A DNA stretch of 64,000 bases from Zoogloeaceae bacterium (GTDB lineage: Bacteria > Pseudomonadota > Gammaproteobacteria > Burkholderiales > Rhodocyclaceae). Location of the stretch: contig JACKLY010000002.1 of the NCBI GenBank assembly GCA_024235655.1, forward strand, positions 124,001-188,000. Reading direction: 5' to 3'. Below, piece after piece: positions 25,691 through 33,685 of this stretch. The first letter of the stretch is position 1. Every line of letters begins with the position of its first letter. The position numbers and the translations under genes are program-made. Below the pieces are notes generated by a model that saw nothing but the letters and a program-made list of their open reading frames with translations, was not told the origin of the DNA and ran no database searches.

Positions 25691-28321
25691 TCACCGCTCA
25701 AGCTCAAACTCGCGCGCCGGCGCACGCTCCGGCGAAGCCGATGGAAGTGAAGGCGCGGGCATCTCGAGCGCCGTGGACTTGTCGACCTGCCGGCTGATCG
25801 CATCGCCCAGCTTCTCAACGGAGTCGGTAAAGACTTCCAGTTGATCCTTGACCCGGGTCACATCCGTATAAAAGGACCGCTCAGAGGTCGTGCGGCTGTT
25901 TGAATCACGGTCAAGAAGCACGCGGCTGGATCCCAAGCCCTGTGCGCTGTGCCCGGTCGCGGCGTATCCGTGATCCAGAGAAAGCACGGCTTTCCGGGCA
26001 TTGATCTCCACCGCCTGCCGGGTGCCGTCCACCTGGACGTGCAGCCGGCCATCCTGCACAGCGACGACTGTCGCGCGCCGCCCGTTGCGGATGACGTCGC
26101 CGGAATCGGTCAGCACATTCCCTGTGATCCGGATCCGGTCCCCGGCCGCAAGCTCCCGGGCTTCAACAAAGCCCACGGAAACGCCCCGACCAGAAAGACG
26201 GGCAGGCGCAATGTGCGCCTCCGTACCGTTCGGTTTGGCCATCACCAGCTCATTGCTTTCCGCGCGTTTGATTTGCCAGACGTCGCCACGCACCGCACCA
26301 AGGCTGCGGTAGTCGCGCTCGAAGCGGACGGACTGGCCCACGGCGTAGGAAGCCACCCGCTTCTTCTCGGCCGAGGTCAAGTCTTCACGGCGGAAGATCT
26401 GGACCTGCTCGCCGGCACCAGCGAGCCCCAGCTGCCCCCGGATTGCGGTATTGAGTGCCAGGCGATCAGCGTTCGAGCCGGTCAGGACAAGGCAGTCCTT
26501 GCGCGACTCGGCATCCATGCCGGCGTAGCGCTGAGCAATCGCCAAGTGCCGCGCCTCGCGCCCAGCAATCTGGTGAACGGACTCGCCCAGACGCGCCAGC
26601 GCCTCACGCCCCTTCCCTTCGGCCGAAAGCTTGGCGACATCCCGCAGCTGCGGGGTCTGCTGCCGCAGCATCTTGTCCACGGTGCAGCACGCCATGCCTG
26701 CTGTCTGCATCTGCTCGAAGGCCGGGCCGGCGTCGACGGCTTGATACTGTCCCCGGTCGCCCACAACGATCACACGAGCGCCGCCAGCTTCGGCGGCCTT
26801 AACCACAGCCGCCACCTGCTTTGCCGACGCCAGCGAAGTCTCGTCCAGCAGCAGGACAGTGCGCGGATTCAACCCCTTGTCTGCCGACGCTTCCCAGCTT
26901 TGGAGCGTGTTGCCGGAGATGCCAGCATCGCCCAACGCCTTCACGGCGCTATGCGACGGGGCGACCCCGACGATTTTGAAACCAGCCGCTTCGGCCTGCT
27001 CTTTCAGTTCCAGGAGCATCGTGGTTTTGCCGACGCCGGCCCTACCCTGGACACCAACCACGGCATTTGTGGTCGTCATGAGGAACTCAACCGCCGCCCG
27101 CTGCTTGTCGTTGAGCTTGCTGCCTTCTAGCTTCTGCCGCACGCTCTCGGCGCTCGCCATCGCAGGCACAGCGTCACGCCCGCGCTGCTCGGCGTCGAGG
27201 ATCGAACGCTCCAGCGCCTGCCCCTGCTTTGTTGTCAGCGTCCCATCCGATTTCCGAATGATCTCGCCAGCCGCCTCACGCCCGGCCATCTCGCGTTTGA
27301 TGTTTGCGACGGTGGCACTACCCCAAGCCACGCTCAGCGCAGCGCGCTCGAGCTCGCGGACTGGCCACGCCATCTCGCGCTCACCGAGATGCGCCAGGGC
27401 AAAGGAAACCGCCTCGCGGGCAGCGCCTTGCGGCGAGGATGCAAGGCCGGGAAGTGGCCCGGCCGGGATGCTGCGATCGAGGCCGACGGCCATCGCCCGG
27501 GTATTCCACTCCGCGACAAGCCCGTCCCGGTCGTAGAACCGTTTACTGTCGCGGGTATCCAGGGCAACGACCTCACGCTGTTCGGCGGTAGAGCCCTCGC
27601 GGGTCAGTCCTCGCTCAGCCAGCGCCCGGTCAATGTTTTCGGTACGGCGCGAGAACTCGGCGATTTGCCGCTCGTCGATCGCGGCCAGCTCGAAACCGTT
27701 GCGCGTCGCGCGCAACTGGTAGCCCAGCGCCGCCAGGCGCACGGCCAGCTCAGACTTATAGACAGAATCCAGTTCGCGCTGCGCGCGATAAACCTCTTGA
27801 TTCTCTAGGGCGACCCACGTGCCATCCGAACGCTGGGTGATATTCAGCAGCACGCAGTGACTGTGGATATTGGGATCTCCCAAGCGAGAGGTATCGTGCT
27901 CGACCGCCCGGCAGGCGATGTTCCCGGTGTACTCACGCGTCACGACGCCCGCCGTTGTCTCGCGGGCAGCGATTCGCTGCTCGACTTCCGTCAGTGCTGC
28001 ACGCACCGCCTCACGGTGCGCCTGCAGGACACGCTCGTCGCCATTGACAAGTGCAGCAATCGAGACGGACTTGGGCGCAGAGATGCAGACATCGACGCCA
28101 GCCCGGCGCTTGCCGCCAGCGCCCGCGGCGATCTCCTCGCCGTTCGGCAGCTTCCCGCGCAGCAGGTCGGCGAATTGCCGGTCTGCATCGGCTTCGGTGA
28201 GGCCGAGGCGCTCTGCCCCCTTGCCGATCCATTCGGCGGGCGGGGTGCCCTTGGTGTAGTAGTCGTCCGCACGGTAATAGCTCTCCGCCTGTGCCGCGGC
28301 GACATTCTTGACATTGATCAT
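25691..28321 (-). CDS. MobF-family conjugative relaxase-helicase (TrwC/TraI-type)
   Basis: 876 aa. N-terminal relaxase: catalytic tyrosines Y15/Y16 and Y21/Y22 (ESYYRADDYYTKG) and the metal-binding histidines H142, H153 and H155 (HDTSRLGDPNIHSH). C-terminal SF1 helicase: Walker A GRAGVGKT (426-433), Walker B LLLDETS, QYQAVD region, and the late motif TGHSAQG. It nicks and unwinds the transferred strand. It lies 28 bases after the coupling ATPase gene, the TrwB-TrwC order of R388-type systems. Slightly shorter than TrwC (966 aa). All catalytic residues are present. Confidence 0.95.
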   Translation of the reverse strand: MINVKNVAAAQAESYYRADDYYTKGTPPAEWIGKGAERLGLTEADADRQFADLLRGKLPNGEEIAAGAGGKRRAGVDVCISAPKSVSIAALVNGDERVLQAHREAVRAALTEVEQRIAARETTAGVVTREYTGNIACRAVEHDTSRLGDPNIHSHCVLLNITQRSDGTWVALENQEVYRAQRELDSVYKSELAVRLAALGYQLRATRNGFELAAIDERQIAEFSRRTENIDRALAERGLTREGSTAEQREVVALDTRDSKRFYDRDGLVAEWNTRAMAVGLDRSIPAGPLPGLASSPQGAAREAVSFALAHLGEREMAWPVRELERAALSVAWGSATVANIKREMAGREAAGEIIRKSDGTLTTKQGQALERSILDAEQRGRDAVPAMASAESVRQKLEGSKLNDKQRAAVEFLMTTTNAVVGVQGRAGVGKTTMLLELKEQAEAAGFKIVGVAPSHSAVKALGDAGISGNTLQSWEASADKGLNPRTVLLLDETSLASAKQVAAVVKAAEAGGARVIVVGDRGQYQAVDAGPAFEQMQTAGMACCTVDKMLRQQTPQLRDVAKLSAEGKGREALARLGESVHQIAGREARHLAIAQRYAGMDAESRKDCLVLTGSNADRLALNTAIRGQLGLAGAGEQVQIFRREDLTSAEKKRVASYAVGQSVRFERDYRSLGAVRGDVWQIKRAESNELVMAKPNGTEAHIAPARLSGRGVSVGFVEARELAAGDRIRITGNVLTDSGDVIRNGRRATVVAVQDGRLHVQVDGTRQAVEINARKAVLSLDHGYAATGHSAQGLGSSRVLLDRDSNSRTTSERSFYTDVTRVKDQLEVFTDSVEKLGDAISRQVDKSTALEMPAPSLPSASPERAPAREFELER

Positions 28322-28349
28322 GCTGGATTCCTTGAAGTGGTCTTAACCG

Positions 28350-29738
28350 CTATGCCTGCACGACGAATGGTTCCGCAACGCGCGGCAGGCGAGGGATCGG
28401 GATCTGAACGCGGGCGATGGGGTAATCGCCCGCCAGGGATAGAAAGGCGTCCAGATCCGGCAGATTCTGAAGCTCACTCGGCAGAACTAGCGCCTCGGTG
28501 ACGTGGCGCTCGGCGGCGGTTTCGTTGCCGTCGCCGCCCAGTCCTTTGCGCTTGCTGCTGCTTTTCTCGGTGCGCAGGATCTGGGCTTGCCCCAGATCGT
28601 CGGAGCAGTATTTCGCCGTTTCGGGGTCGCCCTGGCGCAAATAGAGCTTTGATGAGAGGCATGCGAGCAGGGTTTGGGCTTCGTCGCGGCCGTAGGTGGC
28701 GCGAAGTTGACTCACGCTCTGCAGGCCAAAGACGCACGAACCCTTGTACTTCCTGAGTTTGGTGAGCGCATCCTTTGCAGCAACCTTGCCAAGGGTGTCG
28801 AATTCGTCGGCGATGAAGAAGGTCGGACGGGCGGCACGCTCATCGAGGCTGAGCGTTTCATTGATCGCCAGCTGAAGCCAGCAGCTCAGCAGCTGCCGCA
28901 AGGCCGCGATTTGGTTGTCGCGGTAGGACACGAACAGCCATTGATCGCCAGGCGAGCTCCGGATCCAGTCCTTAATTGAAAAGGATCCGCCGTCCGGCAA
29001 GAATGACCACGGCAGCAGGTAGTTGGAAATGATTGCCCTGGTGTTACCCAGCATTTTTTCCTGACCTTTCTGGGTCAGGATCGCCGCCGGCGAGCCGGCC
29101 AGGAGGGGCCGCAGCTCTTCCGGTTCAGCCTGCCCGACGAAGTGCAGCAGGCGGCTGATGCTGTAGTCGCCTTGGGTGTGCAGGGCGCGCAGCACCTCAG
29201 CAAACAGACCTTGCCCATAGTTGTGCCACGAGGCGTCTGGCCCCTGCCCGTCGGGGATGACGGACTTTGCCAGATTTGAAAAATCAAAGGCATCCTGGAT
29301 ATCCAGGAACGGGTTCCAGGAGACGCTGCGCGCGTCGCCTGGTGACAGGATCAGGTCGCCCGGCTTCAGGAAGCGGGAGACATAGGCCCCGCCTACGTCC
29401 ATCACCAAGCCGCGATCGCCCCTCGCCCGCGCATCGCGGACCATGCCGTAGATCGCTTGGCTCTTCCCGGCGCCCGTGGTGCCGGCGATGAGGAAATGGC
29501 GCCCCTCGATTTCCCGGGGAACCGGGATATCGCCGATGCGGATGCGCGCCGGCGTGTCCGCCTCGCGGGCGGTGCTCTGCAGGTAGTCCAGTGCCACCGC
29601 CCCACCGCCACCGATAGCGACGGCGATGGCGCCCGCAGCCAGCGGGGCCACGCCAAGCCAGGCAAGGATGATGAACAGCGCCAGGCTGTAAGCCGCGACG
29701 AGCAGCAGCAGGCGGGTGAGCTTTTGGAGGGAGTCCAT
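28350..29738 (-). CDS. Type IV coupling ATPase (TrwB/TraD-like)
   Basis: 462 aa. Two N-terminal membrane helices (about 8-28 and 32-50), then a FtsK/TraG-like ATPase with Walker A GTTGAGKS (86-93), GDLILSPGDARSVSWNPF typical of TraD_N, and Walker B FFIADEFD (about 308-315). It links the relaxase-DNA complex to the secretion channel. Its ATG overlaps the stop of the preceding gene (TAATG). Together with the relaxase it makes the element mobilizable. Confidence 0.93.
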   Translation of the reverse strand: MDSLQKLTRLLLLVAAYSLALFIILAWLGVAPLAAGAIAVAIGGGGAVALDYLQSTAREADTPARIRIGDIPVPREIEGRHFLIAGTTGAGKSQAIYGMVRDARARGDRGLVMDVGGAYVSRFLKPGDLILSPGDARSVSWNPFLDIQDAFDFSNLAKSVIPDGQGPDASWHNYGQGLFAEVLRALHTQGDYSISRLLHFVGQAEPEELRPLLAGSPAAILTQKGQEKMLGNTRAIISNYLLPWSFLPDGGSFSIKDWIRSSPGDQWLFVSYRDNQIAALRQLLSCWLQLAINETLSLDERAARPTFFIADEFDTLGKVAAKDALTKLRKYKGSCVFGLQSVSQLRATYGRDEAQTLLACLSSKLYLRQGDPETAKYCSDDLGQAQILRTEKSSSKRKGLGGDGNETAAERHVTEALVLPSELQNLPDLDAFLSLAGDYPIARVQIPIPRLPRVAEPFVVQA

Positions 29739-30118
29739 TATTTGCCCTCCTTCTCAATCCGGCGGCGCAGCTGGCGCTCGTCGTCGATGACGGCGCCGCG
29801 GACGTGCTTGTCGTCGCGTTTACGCAGGCGACCGGGCAAGAAGGCGGCAATGCCGGCCACGAGACTGGCGCCTGCCAGGCAAAGCAATGCCCTGGGGACA
29901 AGGCTGTCTGAAATGTCCCGGCGGTGCCACTCGACCGCCCTGGCGAACTCCATTGTGTCTGGAGTTTGCATGGGATTTAGACTGGCTATGAGGTAGGCCC
30001 GACGGATTTGCCCATCAGGAAAAATCCGCACGGTCCAGTCTGCTGCCCACACAAAGTGATAGGCAAGAATCAGAAAAACGCCGGCGAAAACAACACTGAA
30101 AATCGCACGTTTTGACAT
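29738..30118 (-). CDS. Small membrane protein of the mobilization operon
   Basis: 126 aa starting MSKRAIFSVVFAGVFLILAY: one N-terminal hydrophobic segment or signal anchor (5-23), a polar middle with WTVRIFPDGQIRRAYL, a second hydrophobic segment (about 80-96), and a basic tail. Located between the accessory DNA-binding gene and the coupling ATPase, overlapping the latter by one base. The frame is open upstream, but ATG 30116-30118 suits the signal anchor. No family recognised; a partner of the coupling protein is plausible. Confidence 0.68.
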   Translation of the reverse strand: MSKRAIFSVVFAGVFLILAYHFVWAADWTVRIFPDGQIRRAYLIASLNPMQTPDTMEFARAVEWHRRDISDSLVPRALLCLAGASLVAGIAAFLPGRLRKRDDKHVRGAVIDDERQLRRRIEKEGK

Positions 30119-30125
30119 GAAAACC

Positions 30126-30599
30126 TCACAAAAGAGAAAGGAAATAATCCATCTGCGCCCGCGTCTTTTCGCGTGCCGTCCGGACATAGTTTTGAAGGGG
30201 TTGCCGGACCGCGCCGGGCATATCTCCAGCCCCCAAGACCTCAATCACGGCCGAAGAAAAAAACGCGGCCTCGAAGAGTTTTTCTGCCGCTTCACGGGGT
30301 AAAGAGACGCAGTTTTTACACTCGCCGCCATCGGTTTTTTGGGTGAAACTCGTGCGGAATTCGGTGAGAAGTCCGGCGATTTTCTGGATGATTTCTTCAT
30401 TGTTCTGGCTCTCGTCGTCGCTGTTTTTGAGGCTGCTTTTGATCTCGTCGAAGTGCACGGCGATGTCGTTTTTTTGCTGTCCTGCGGCAATAAAATCGGC
30501 GATTACAGTCGCCACGGAGCAACCGCTTTTTGCAGAAATCGCGCGCGCAGCCCGCTCGATTTCTGGCGGAATCGGCACCGAAAAACGTTTGGCTTTCAT
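30126..30599 (-). CDS. Mobilization accessory DNA-binding protein (TrwA/MbeC-like)
   Basis: 157 aa. N-terminus MKAKRFSVPIPPEIERAARAIS followed by KSGCSVATVIADFIAAG has the strand-helix-helix pattern of a ribbon-helix-helix protein; the rest is helical with a CxxC (CKNC) in the middle. First gene of the mobilization operon, as trwA is in R388, where it binds oriT and helps the relaxase. GGAG lies upstream of the ATG. The family assignment is by pattern and position. Confidence 0.72.
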   Translation of the reverse strand: MKAKRFSVPIPPEIERAARAISAKSGCSVATVIADFIAAGQQKNDIAVHFDEIKSSLKNSDDESQNNEEIIQKIAGLLTEFRTSFTQKTDGGECKNCVSLPREAAEKLFEAAFFSSAVIEVLGAGDMPGAVRQPLQNYVRTAREKTRAQMDYFLSLL

Positions 30600-30931
30600 C
30601 TAAAAATCTCCGGTTTCGTGCGGCGAAATTGCCGCTACAACGTCTATGCACACACGGCGAAGCCGTGCTTCACCGAATGCCCTTGCAACACAAGGCCATC
30701 AGCGCGAAACCGCGCAAAGGTGAAGCGCGCAGCGATTCACCGCCAAGCCTTGCGCAGCAAGGCGCACCGCCCGACAGGGCGGCAGATGTGCAGCGCTTGC
30801 GCTGCGTGGTGTGTGACAAAAAACGCTCGCGTTTTTTGTGGTGTTCAAGCTTTGGGGTAGCGGGGTGTCCCCGCGGTCTTGCTGTGACTCACGCAATAGC
30901 GTCTTTGAGTCAAGGATGGAATGAGAGGAGG
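30600..30931. other. Non-coding hairpin-rich region, candidate oriT
   Basis: About 330 bases upstream of the accessory gene with no credible gene. A perfect 11-bp inverted repeat ACAAAAAACGC-TC-GCGTTTTTTGT sits at 30816-30839, with CAGCGCTTGCGCTG at 30791-30804 and several GC-rich hairpins (30640-30780). In MobF systems oriT normally precedes the trwA-like gene, so this is the likeliest origin of transfer; no nic site could be recognised with confidence. Confidence 0.45.
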
Positions 30932-31020
30932 GAGTTACAAGCCCCTATATTTTCAGCAGCCAGAAAATTAAGGGGCTTGCAGATTGGGAGCGGTGTGCTA
31001 CCAGGCTGGGGGGTAGGCTG
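30932..31020. repeat. Structured leader repeat, copy B
   Basis: GAGTTACAAGCCCC ... AGGGGCTTGCAGATTG, the counterpart of 25591-25680. The outer stem is identical; the inner stem uses different bases that still pair (ATTTTC with GAAAAT). Similarity continues to about 31020, into the 3' end of the gene at 30998, matching the 3' end region of the relaxase in copy A. Confidence 0.7.
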
Positions 31021-31450
31021 GGAAGCTCAGCCAGCACATGAGTGTTGGCGGCTTGGTGTGATCGGGGGACCAGAGGTAGACGCCGGCCCCCGCGATGTGG
31101 AGGACCGGCGAGTCGTCGAGCGTAGCGACATCGACAAAAAAATACTCGCCGCCGCGACGGAGGTACTCTTTCAGTATCTGGTCGGCAGGCAAGCTGGCGA
31201 TCTGAACAGAGTGTGAAACGACCTGTTCCGGCGTTGCGGCGACATCGGCGCCGGCAAGCGCTTCGCGTTCGTCTTCTACCCAACGCTCTCGCCCCTCGGC
31301 GAGTGCACGGCAGCGCGTCCATTCCGGGCTGCCTGCATCGAGGCAGGCATGAACGTGATCGACAACAATTTTTTTAAATTCAGAAATCAAACCCGGAAGT
31401 TGAAGTGAGAAATAACCTGCGGCGCGCTCTGCTTTTGTGAGCTTGATCAT
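30998..31450 (-). CDS. Hypothetical protein, 150 aa
   Basis: Begins MIKLTKAERAAGYFSLQLPGL; a helical first half, then YFFVDVATLDDSPVLHIAGAGVYLW suggests a small beta domain. The start overlaps the stop of the preceding 77-aa gene by four bases. No family recognised. Its 3' end shares sequence with copy B of the structured repeat. Confidence 0.6.
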   Translation of the reverse strand: MIKLTKAERAAGYFSLQLPGLISEFKKIVVDHVHACLDAGSPEWTRCRALAEGRERWVEDEREALAGADVAATPEQVVSHSVQIASLPADQILKEYLRRGGEYFFVDVATLDDSPVLHIAGAGVYLWSPDHTKPPTLMCWLSFPAYPPAW

Positions 31451-31680
31451 GATCCACTCGCCTCGCGATTTGCTTTTTTTGCGTTTGAAAGCTCGGCTTC
31501 TCCGGCTTTCACAATGCGCGCAAGCGCGATGGAAAGTTCGCGGTTGAGATCGAGTGTTAGGCCTGCCGCTTTTGCACGCTCTGAGAGCGCTGCAAGGCGC
31601 TCGCTGAGCTCGGGAGTGATTTTGAAGGTGAGAGGTTTTTGTTGCCGGCTACTTTTTGAAGGCTTAAGAAGTTTTGGCAT
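31447..31680 (-). CDS. Small basic protein, possible ribbon-helix-helix regulator
   Basis: 77 aa. KPLTFKITPELSERLAALSERAKAAG followed by LDLNRELSIALARIVKAGEAEL resembles a strand-helix-helix DNA-binding fold with a basic N-terminal tail. Member of the group between the mobilization and replication-like modules; GGAGCC lies upstream. May control copy number or transfer; unproven. Confidence 0.6.
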   Translation of the reverse strand: MPKLLKPSKSSRQQKPLTFKITPELSERLAALSERAKAAGLTLDLNRELSIALARIVKAGEAELSNAKKANREASGS

Positions 31681-31777
31681 TGAAGGCTCCTGGTTTTTTG
31701 AAGCAGCGACGTTGCTGCTACTTTTCTATGTCAGCCCGGCGAACCCCCCGCTTTCTTGCAGACTGGCGGGAGGGGAG

Positions 31778-31900
31778 CCGGCCGAAGGCCGGGGAGGGGC
31801 GCCAGCTCCTCCCGGGAGGGCGACGTGGCGAGCGAAGCGAGGATGGGAGGGGCGCAGCCCCTCGCCACGTTGGGGGCCATTACTCGCCCCCTTCGGGGGC
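31778..31900. repeat. Nested GC-rich hairpins
   Basis: Four inverted repeats in about 120 bases: CCGGCC-GAA-GGCCGG (31778-31792); ACGTGGCGAG / CTCGCCACGT (31823-31832 with 31861-31870), which encloses GAGGGGC-GCA-GCCCCTC (31847-31863, its last three bases shared with the outer arm); and GCCCCC-TTC-GGGGGC (31886-31900). They lie between the replication-like gene and the next gene on the minus strand. Function unknown; a replication origin, attenuator or structured RNA are options. Confidence 0.65.
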
Positions 31901-31915
31901 GTCGGGTTCATGCTC

Positions 31916-32566
31916 TCATCGCCTCTCGACGAGGCGCCCAGCCCGCACCGCTTCGACGAAGCTCTCAAGGAGCGGCGGTGCTATGCCAAGGGGATTTTCA
32001 TTTTTGTCAAAGTGAACGACAGAGGCGCCACACGCTGAGACTTGGAAAATTGCGCCCTTGTGGTCTTCAAAGACTCGCCCGGCGAGTCTCTCTCTTTCTT
32101 CATCGAGTCGTTTCTTTGCTTCAACTGCTTCCCCCTGTTTTCCCCCTAAAGGTTTACCTTTACTTCCCTTTACTTCCCTTGGTTTGCAACGTATTGTTTT
32201 CATGTCACTTTCGATAATTATCAACAGGCTTTCAGATTCGATACGGGCAACGTCGCTTTCTAAAACACGTTTCCTCGGCGCGGTGTCAAAGGTGTGCCAC
32301 CGGAACCATTTTTTTATGTAAATCTCGCCGGTTTTCTCGTCGAGAAGCAACAATCCTCGCCGCTCGAATTCGCGCAGCGCGTCGCGCAGCGCGTCGCGAG
32401 CAATGCTCAGAGCAGCCTGCCCAGCAGCGAGGTCAAACAGCCAGCAGCCGGCAGACGATGGGCTGGTTGCCCAGAGGTGATAAACAATCAGTTTCTGATC
32501 CGGTAGCAAATCCCTGACCTCTGGCCAGCTCATGAGGTTGCAAGGCACAAGCCGAGACTCCGCCAT
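31916..32566 (-). CDS. Replication-protein-like winged-helix protein
   Basis: 216 aa. The N-terminal ~95 residues (LMSWPEVRDLLPDQKLIVYHLW, REFERRGLLLLDEKTGEIYIKKWFRWH) look like the winged-helix DNA-binding domain of phage or plasmid replication initiators or DnaD/DnaT-like loaders. A basic linker and a small C-terminal domain follow. ATG 32564-32566 overlaps the previous stop (TGATG). Suggests that the excised circle can replicate or is at least bound at an origin. Homology not proven by eye. Confidence 0.6.
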   Translation of the reverse strand: MAESRLVPCNLMSWPEVRDLLPDQKLIVYHLWATSPSSAGCWLFDLAAGQAALSIARDALRDALREFERRGLLLLDEKTGEIYIKKWFRWHTFDTAPRKRVLESDVARIESESLLIIIESDMKTIRCKPREVKGSKGKPLGGKQGEAVEAKKRLDEERERLAGRVFEDHKGAIFQVSACGASVVHFDKNENPLGIAPPLLESFVEAVRAGRLVERR

Positions 32567-32994
32567 CACTCACCCCCCGTCGCGAAGAGATCCCCGCTCG
32601 TCTCGAAGCGCGCCAGCTGCGCCTTGAGCCTCAGTTGCGCAGCCCGGCGGCCCACGCCGCACCTTGCGGCAACGTGGTCGCTGCCGCCTGTAAGCGCCGC
32701 AGCAATGCCGCTGGCGTCGTCGTGAAGCGCCTCGTCGTCGCCAGCGGCGACATCGTAGTCACCCAGCGCCGAAGCCGCAGGCAGTGCGTCCAGCGGGCGC
32801 CAGGCGCCGCCGATTTTGCGGATCCGGAGGCGACGCGGCACCTCGCGCGCCGGATCCTTGCCCATCAAAACCGACTCGCACACGTCCTGCTCGACGTCTT
32901 CCCGCGGATAGCCCGAGGCGGCCGCCCAGGCGGGGATGACCCTTGAAAAGTGCGTGATCGCTGAAGCGATCGCGGGAGGAAGAAGGGAGCTCAT
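32566..32994 (-). CDS. Hypothetical protein with HTH-like C-terminus
   Basis: 142 aa from ATG 32992-32994 (MSSLLPPAIASAITHF), at which the previous gene ends. The middle has ASGYPREDVEQDVCESVLMG, and the end, HVAARCGVGRRAAQLRLKAQLARF, resembles a helix-turn-helix. The Ala-rich longer frame upstream is unlikely to be used. Co-translated with the genes on both sides; probably a replication or control partner. Confidence 0.58.
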   Translation of the reverse strand: MSSLLPPAIASAITHFSRVIPAWAAASGYPREDVEQDVCESVLMGKDPAREVPRRLRIRKIGGAWRPLDALPAASALGDYDVAAGDDEALHDDASGIAAALTGGSDHVAARCGVGRRAAQLRLKAQLARFETSGDLFATGGE

Positions 32995-33338
32995 GGCTGC
33001 ACCTCCCCTACCTGCTGCCTCATTTCTCTCACAGAAAGTCCCAGCGCGGCCGCGCGGACCCGCTCCGCCTTTGTTGGCGCGCCACAACGCACCAAAGACT
33101 CCTCACGCGGCGGCGGCGACGTCGCCGCCTTTCTGAACTGCGCCAGCCAATCGAGAACGTCCTGCAACAGCCACAGTGGCTGCTTACTGCCCGGGGGTGT
33201 CGTGTCGGGCGGCAGGCGCCATGGCGCGCGGCTGCGGTCGGCGAGGATGCTGGCTGGCGTTTTGCGTAGCAGCCGTGAAAGATCTTCGATGCCGATGACG
33301 GGATCGAGAGTGAAGTTTGGTGAAGTTACAGAATCCAC
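32991..33338 (-). CDS. MerR/AlpA-like small DNA-binding protein, possible excisionase
   Basis: 115 aa from GTG 33336-33338 behind AGGAG. IGIEDLSRLLRKTPASILADRSRAPWRLPPDT with PLWLLQDVLDWLAQF is the pattern of small winged-helix proteins (AlpA/Xis class) that act as excisionases or activators. A second basic segment, TKAERVRAAALGLSVREMRQQ, follows. First gene of the three-gene right-end operon. Which of the two roles it has is open. Confidence 0.62.
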   Translation of the reverse strand: MDSVTSPNFTLDPVIGIEDLSRLLRKTPASILADRSRAPWRLPPDTTPPGSKQPLWLLQDVLDWLAQFRKAATSPPPREESLVRCGAPTKAERVRAAALGLSVREMRQQVGEVQP

Positions 33339-33603
33339 GGTGGTCTCCTGAGAGAGACCGCCAGCGCACGGCAGAAAATGAAATTCGCTTAGGATTGTGC
33401 CGAGGCACAAGGGCGGGGCGCGATAGCCTGCCTTGGGATGGGGTCGCCGCATAGCGGCGATGGTGCGCTGGAACCTTGTGAAATGCTTCTTTTTCGCCTA
33501 TTGGCACGGACTGCAGCTCGACCGTGGCTCCATTTTGCCAGACGGAAAAGCAAAGTCAATAGGTGTGTGACAAAAGATTTTACACAAAGCCCACGGGCTG
33601 GGC
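33339..33603. other. Leader and upstream region of the right-end operon
   Basis: No gene seen. The stretch should hold the promoter for the operon starting at 33338. It also has one inverted match to the arm repeat (TGTGACAA at 33566-33573). Confidence 0.4.
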
Positions 33604-33636
33604 TTGTCACAGCCTTGTCACAGATCACTGTGACAG
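33604..33636. repeat. Tandem TTGTCACAG pair plus inverted copy, candidate integrase arm site (right)
   Basis: 33604-33623 repeats the 20 bases at 18905-18924 exactly; an inverted near-copy CTGTGACAG follows at 33628-33636. It lies about 140 bases inside the right junction. Multiple arm sites at both ends fit a tyrosine-integrase intasome, but binding is inferred. Confidence 0.6.
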
Positions 33637-33685
33637 ACGGCAGTATTTCGAAAGTAATCGAAAGAAATCAAAAGCAAGTAAAAAT

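Noticed and set aside
30666..30780. Series of short GC palindromes, considered as a CRISPR-like array
   Set aside because: Units differ in sequence and spacing; no constant repeat with unique spacers.
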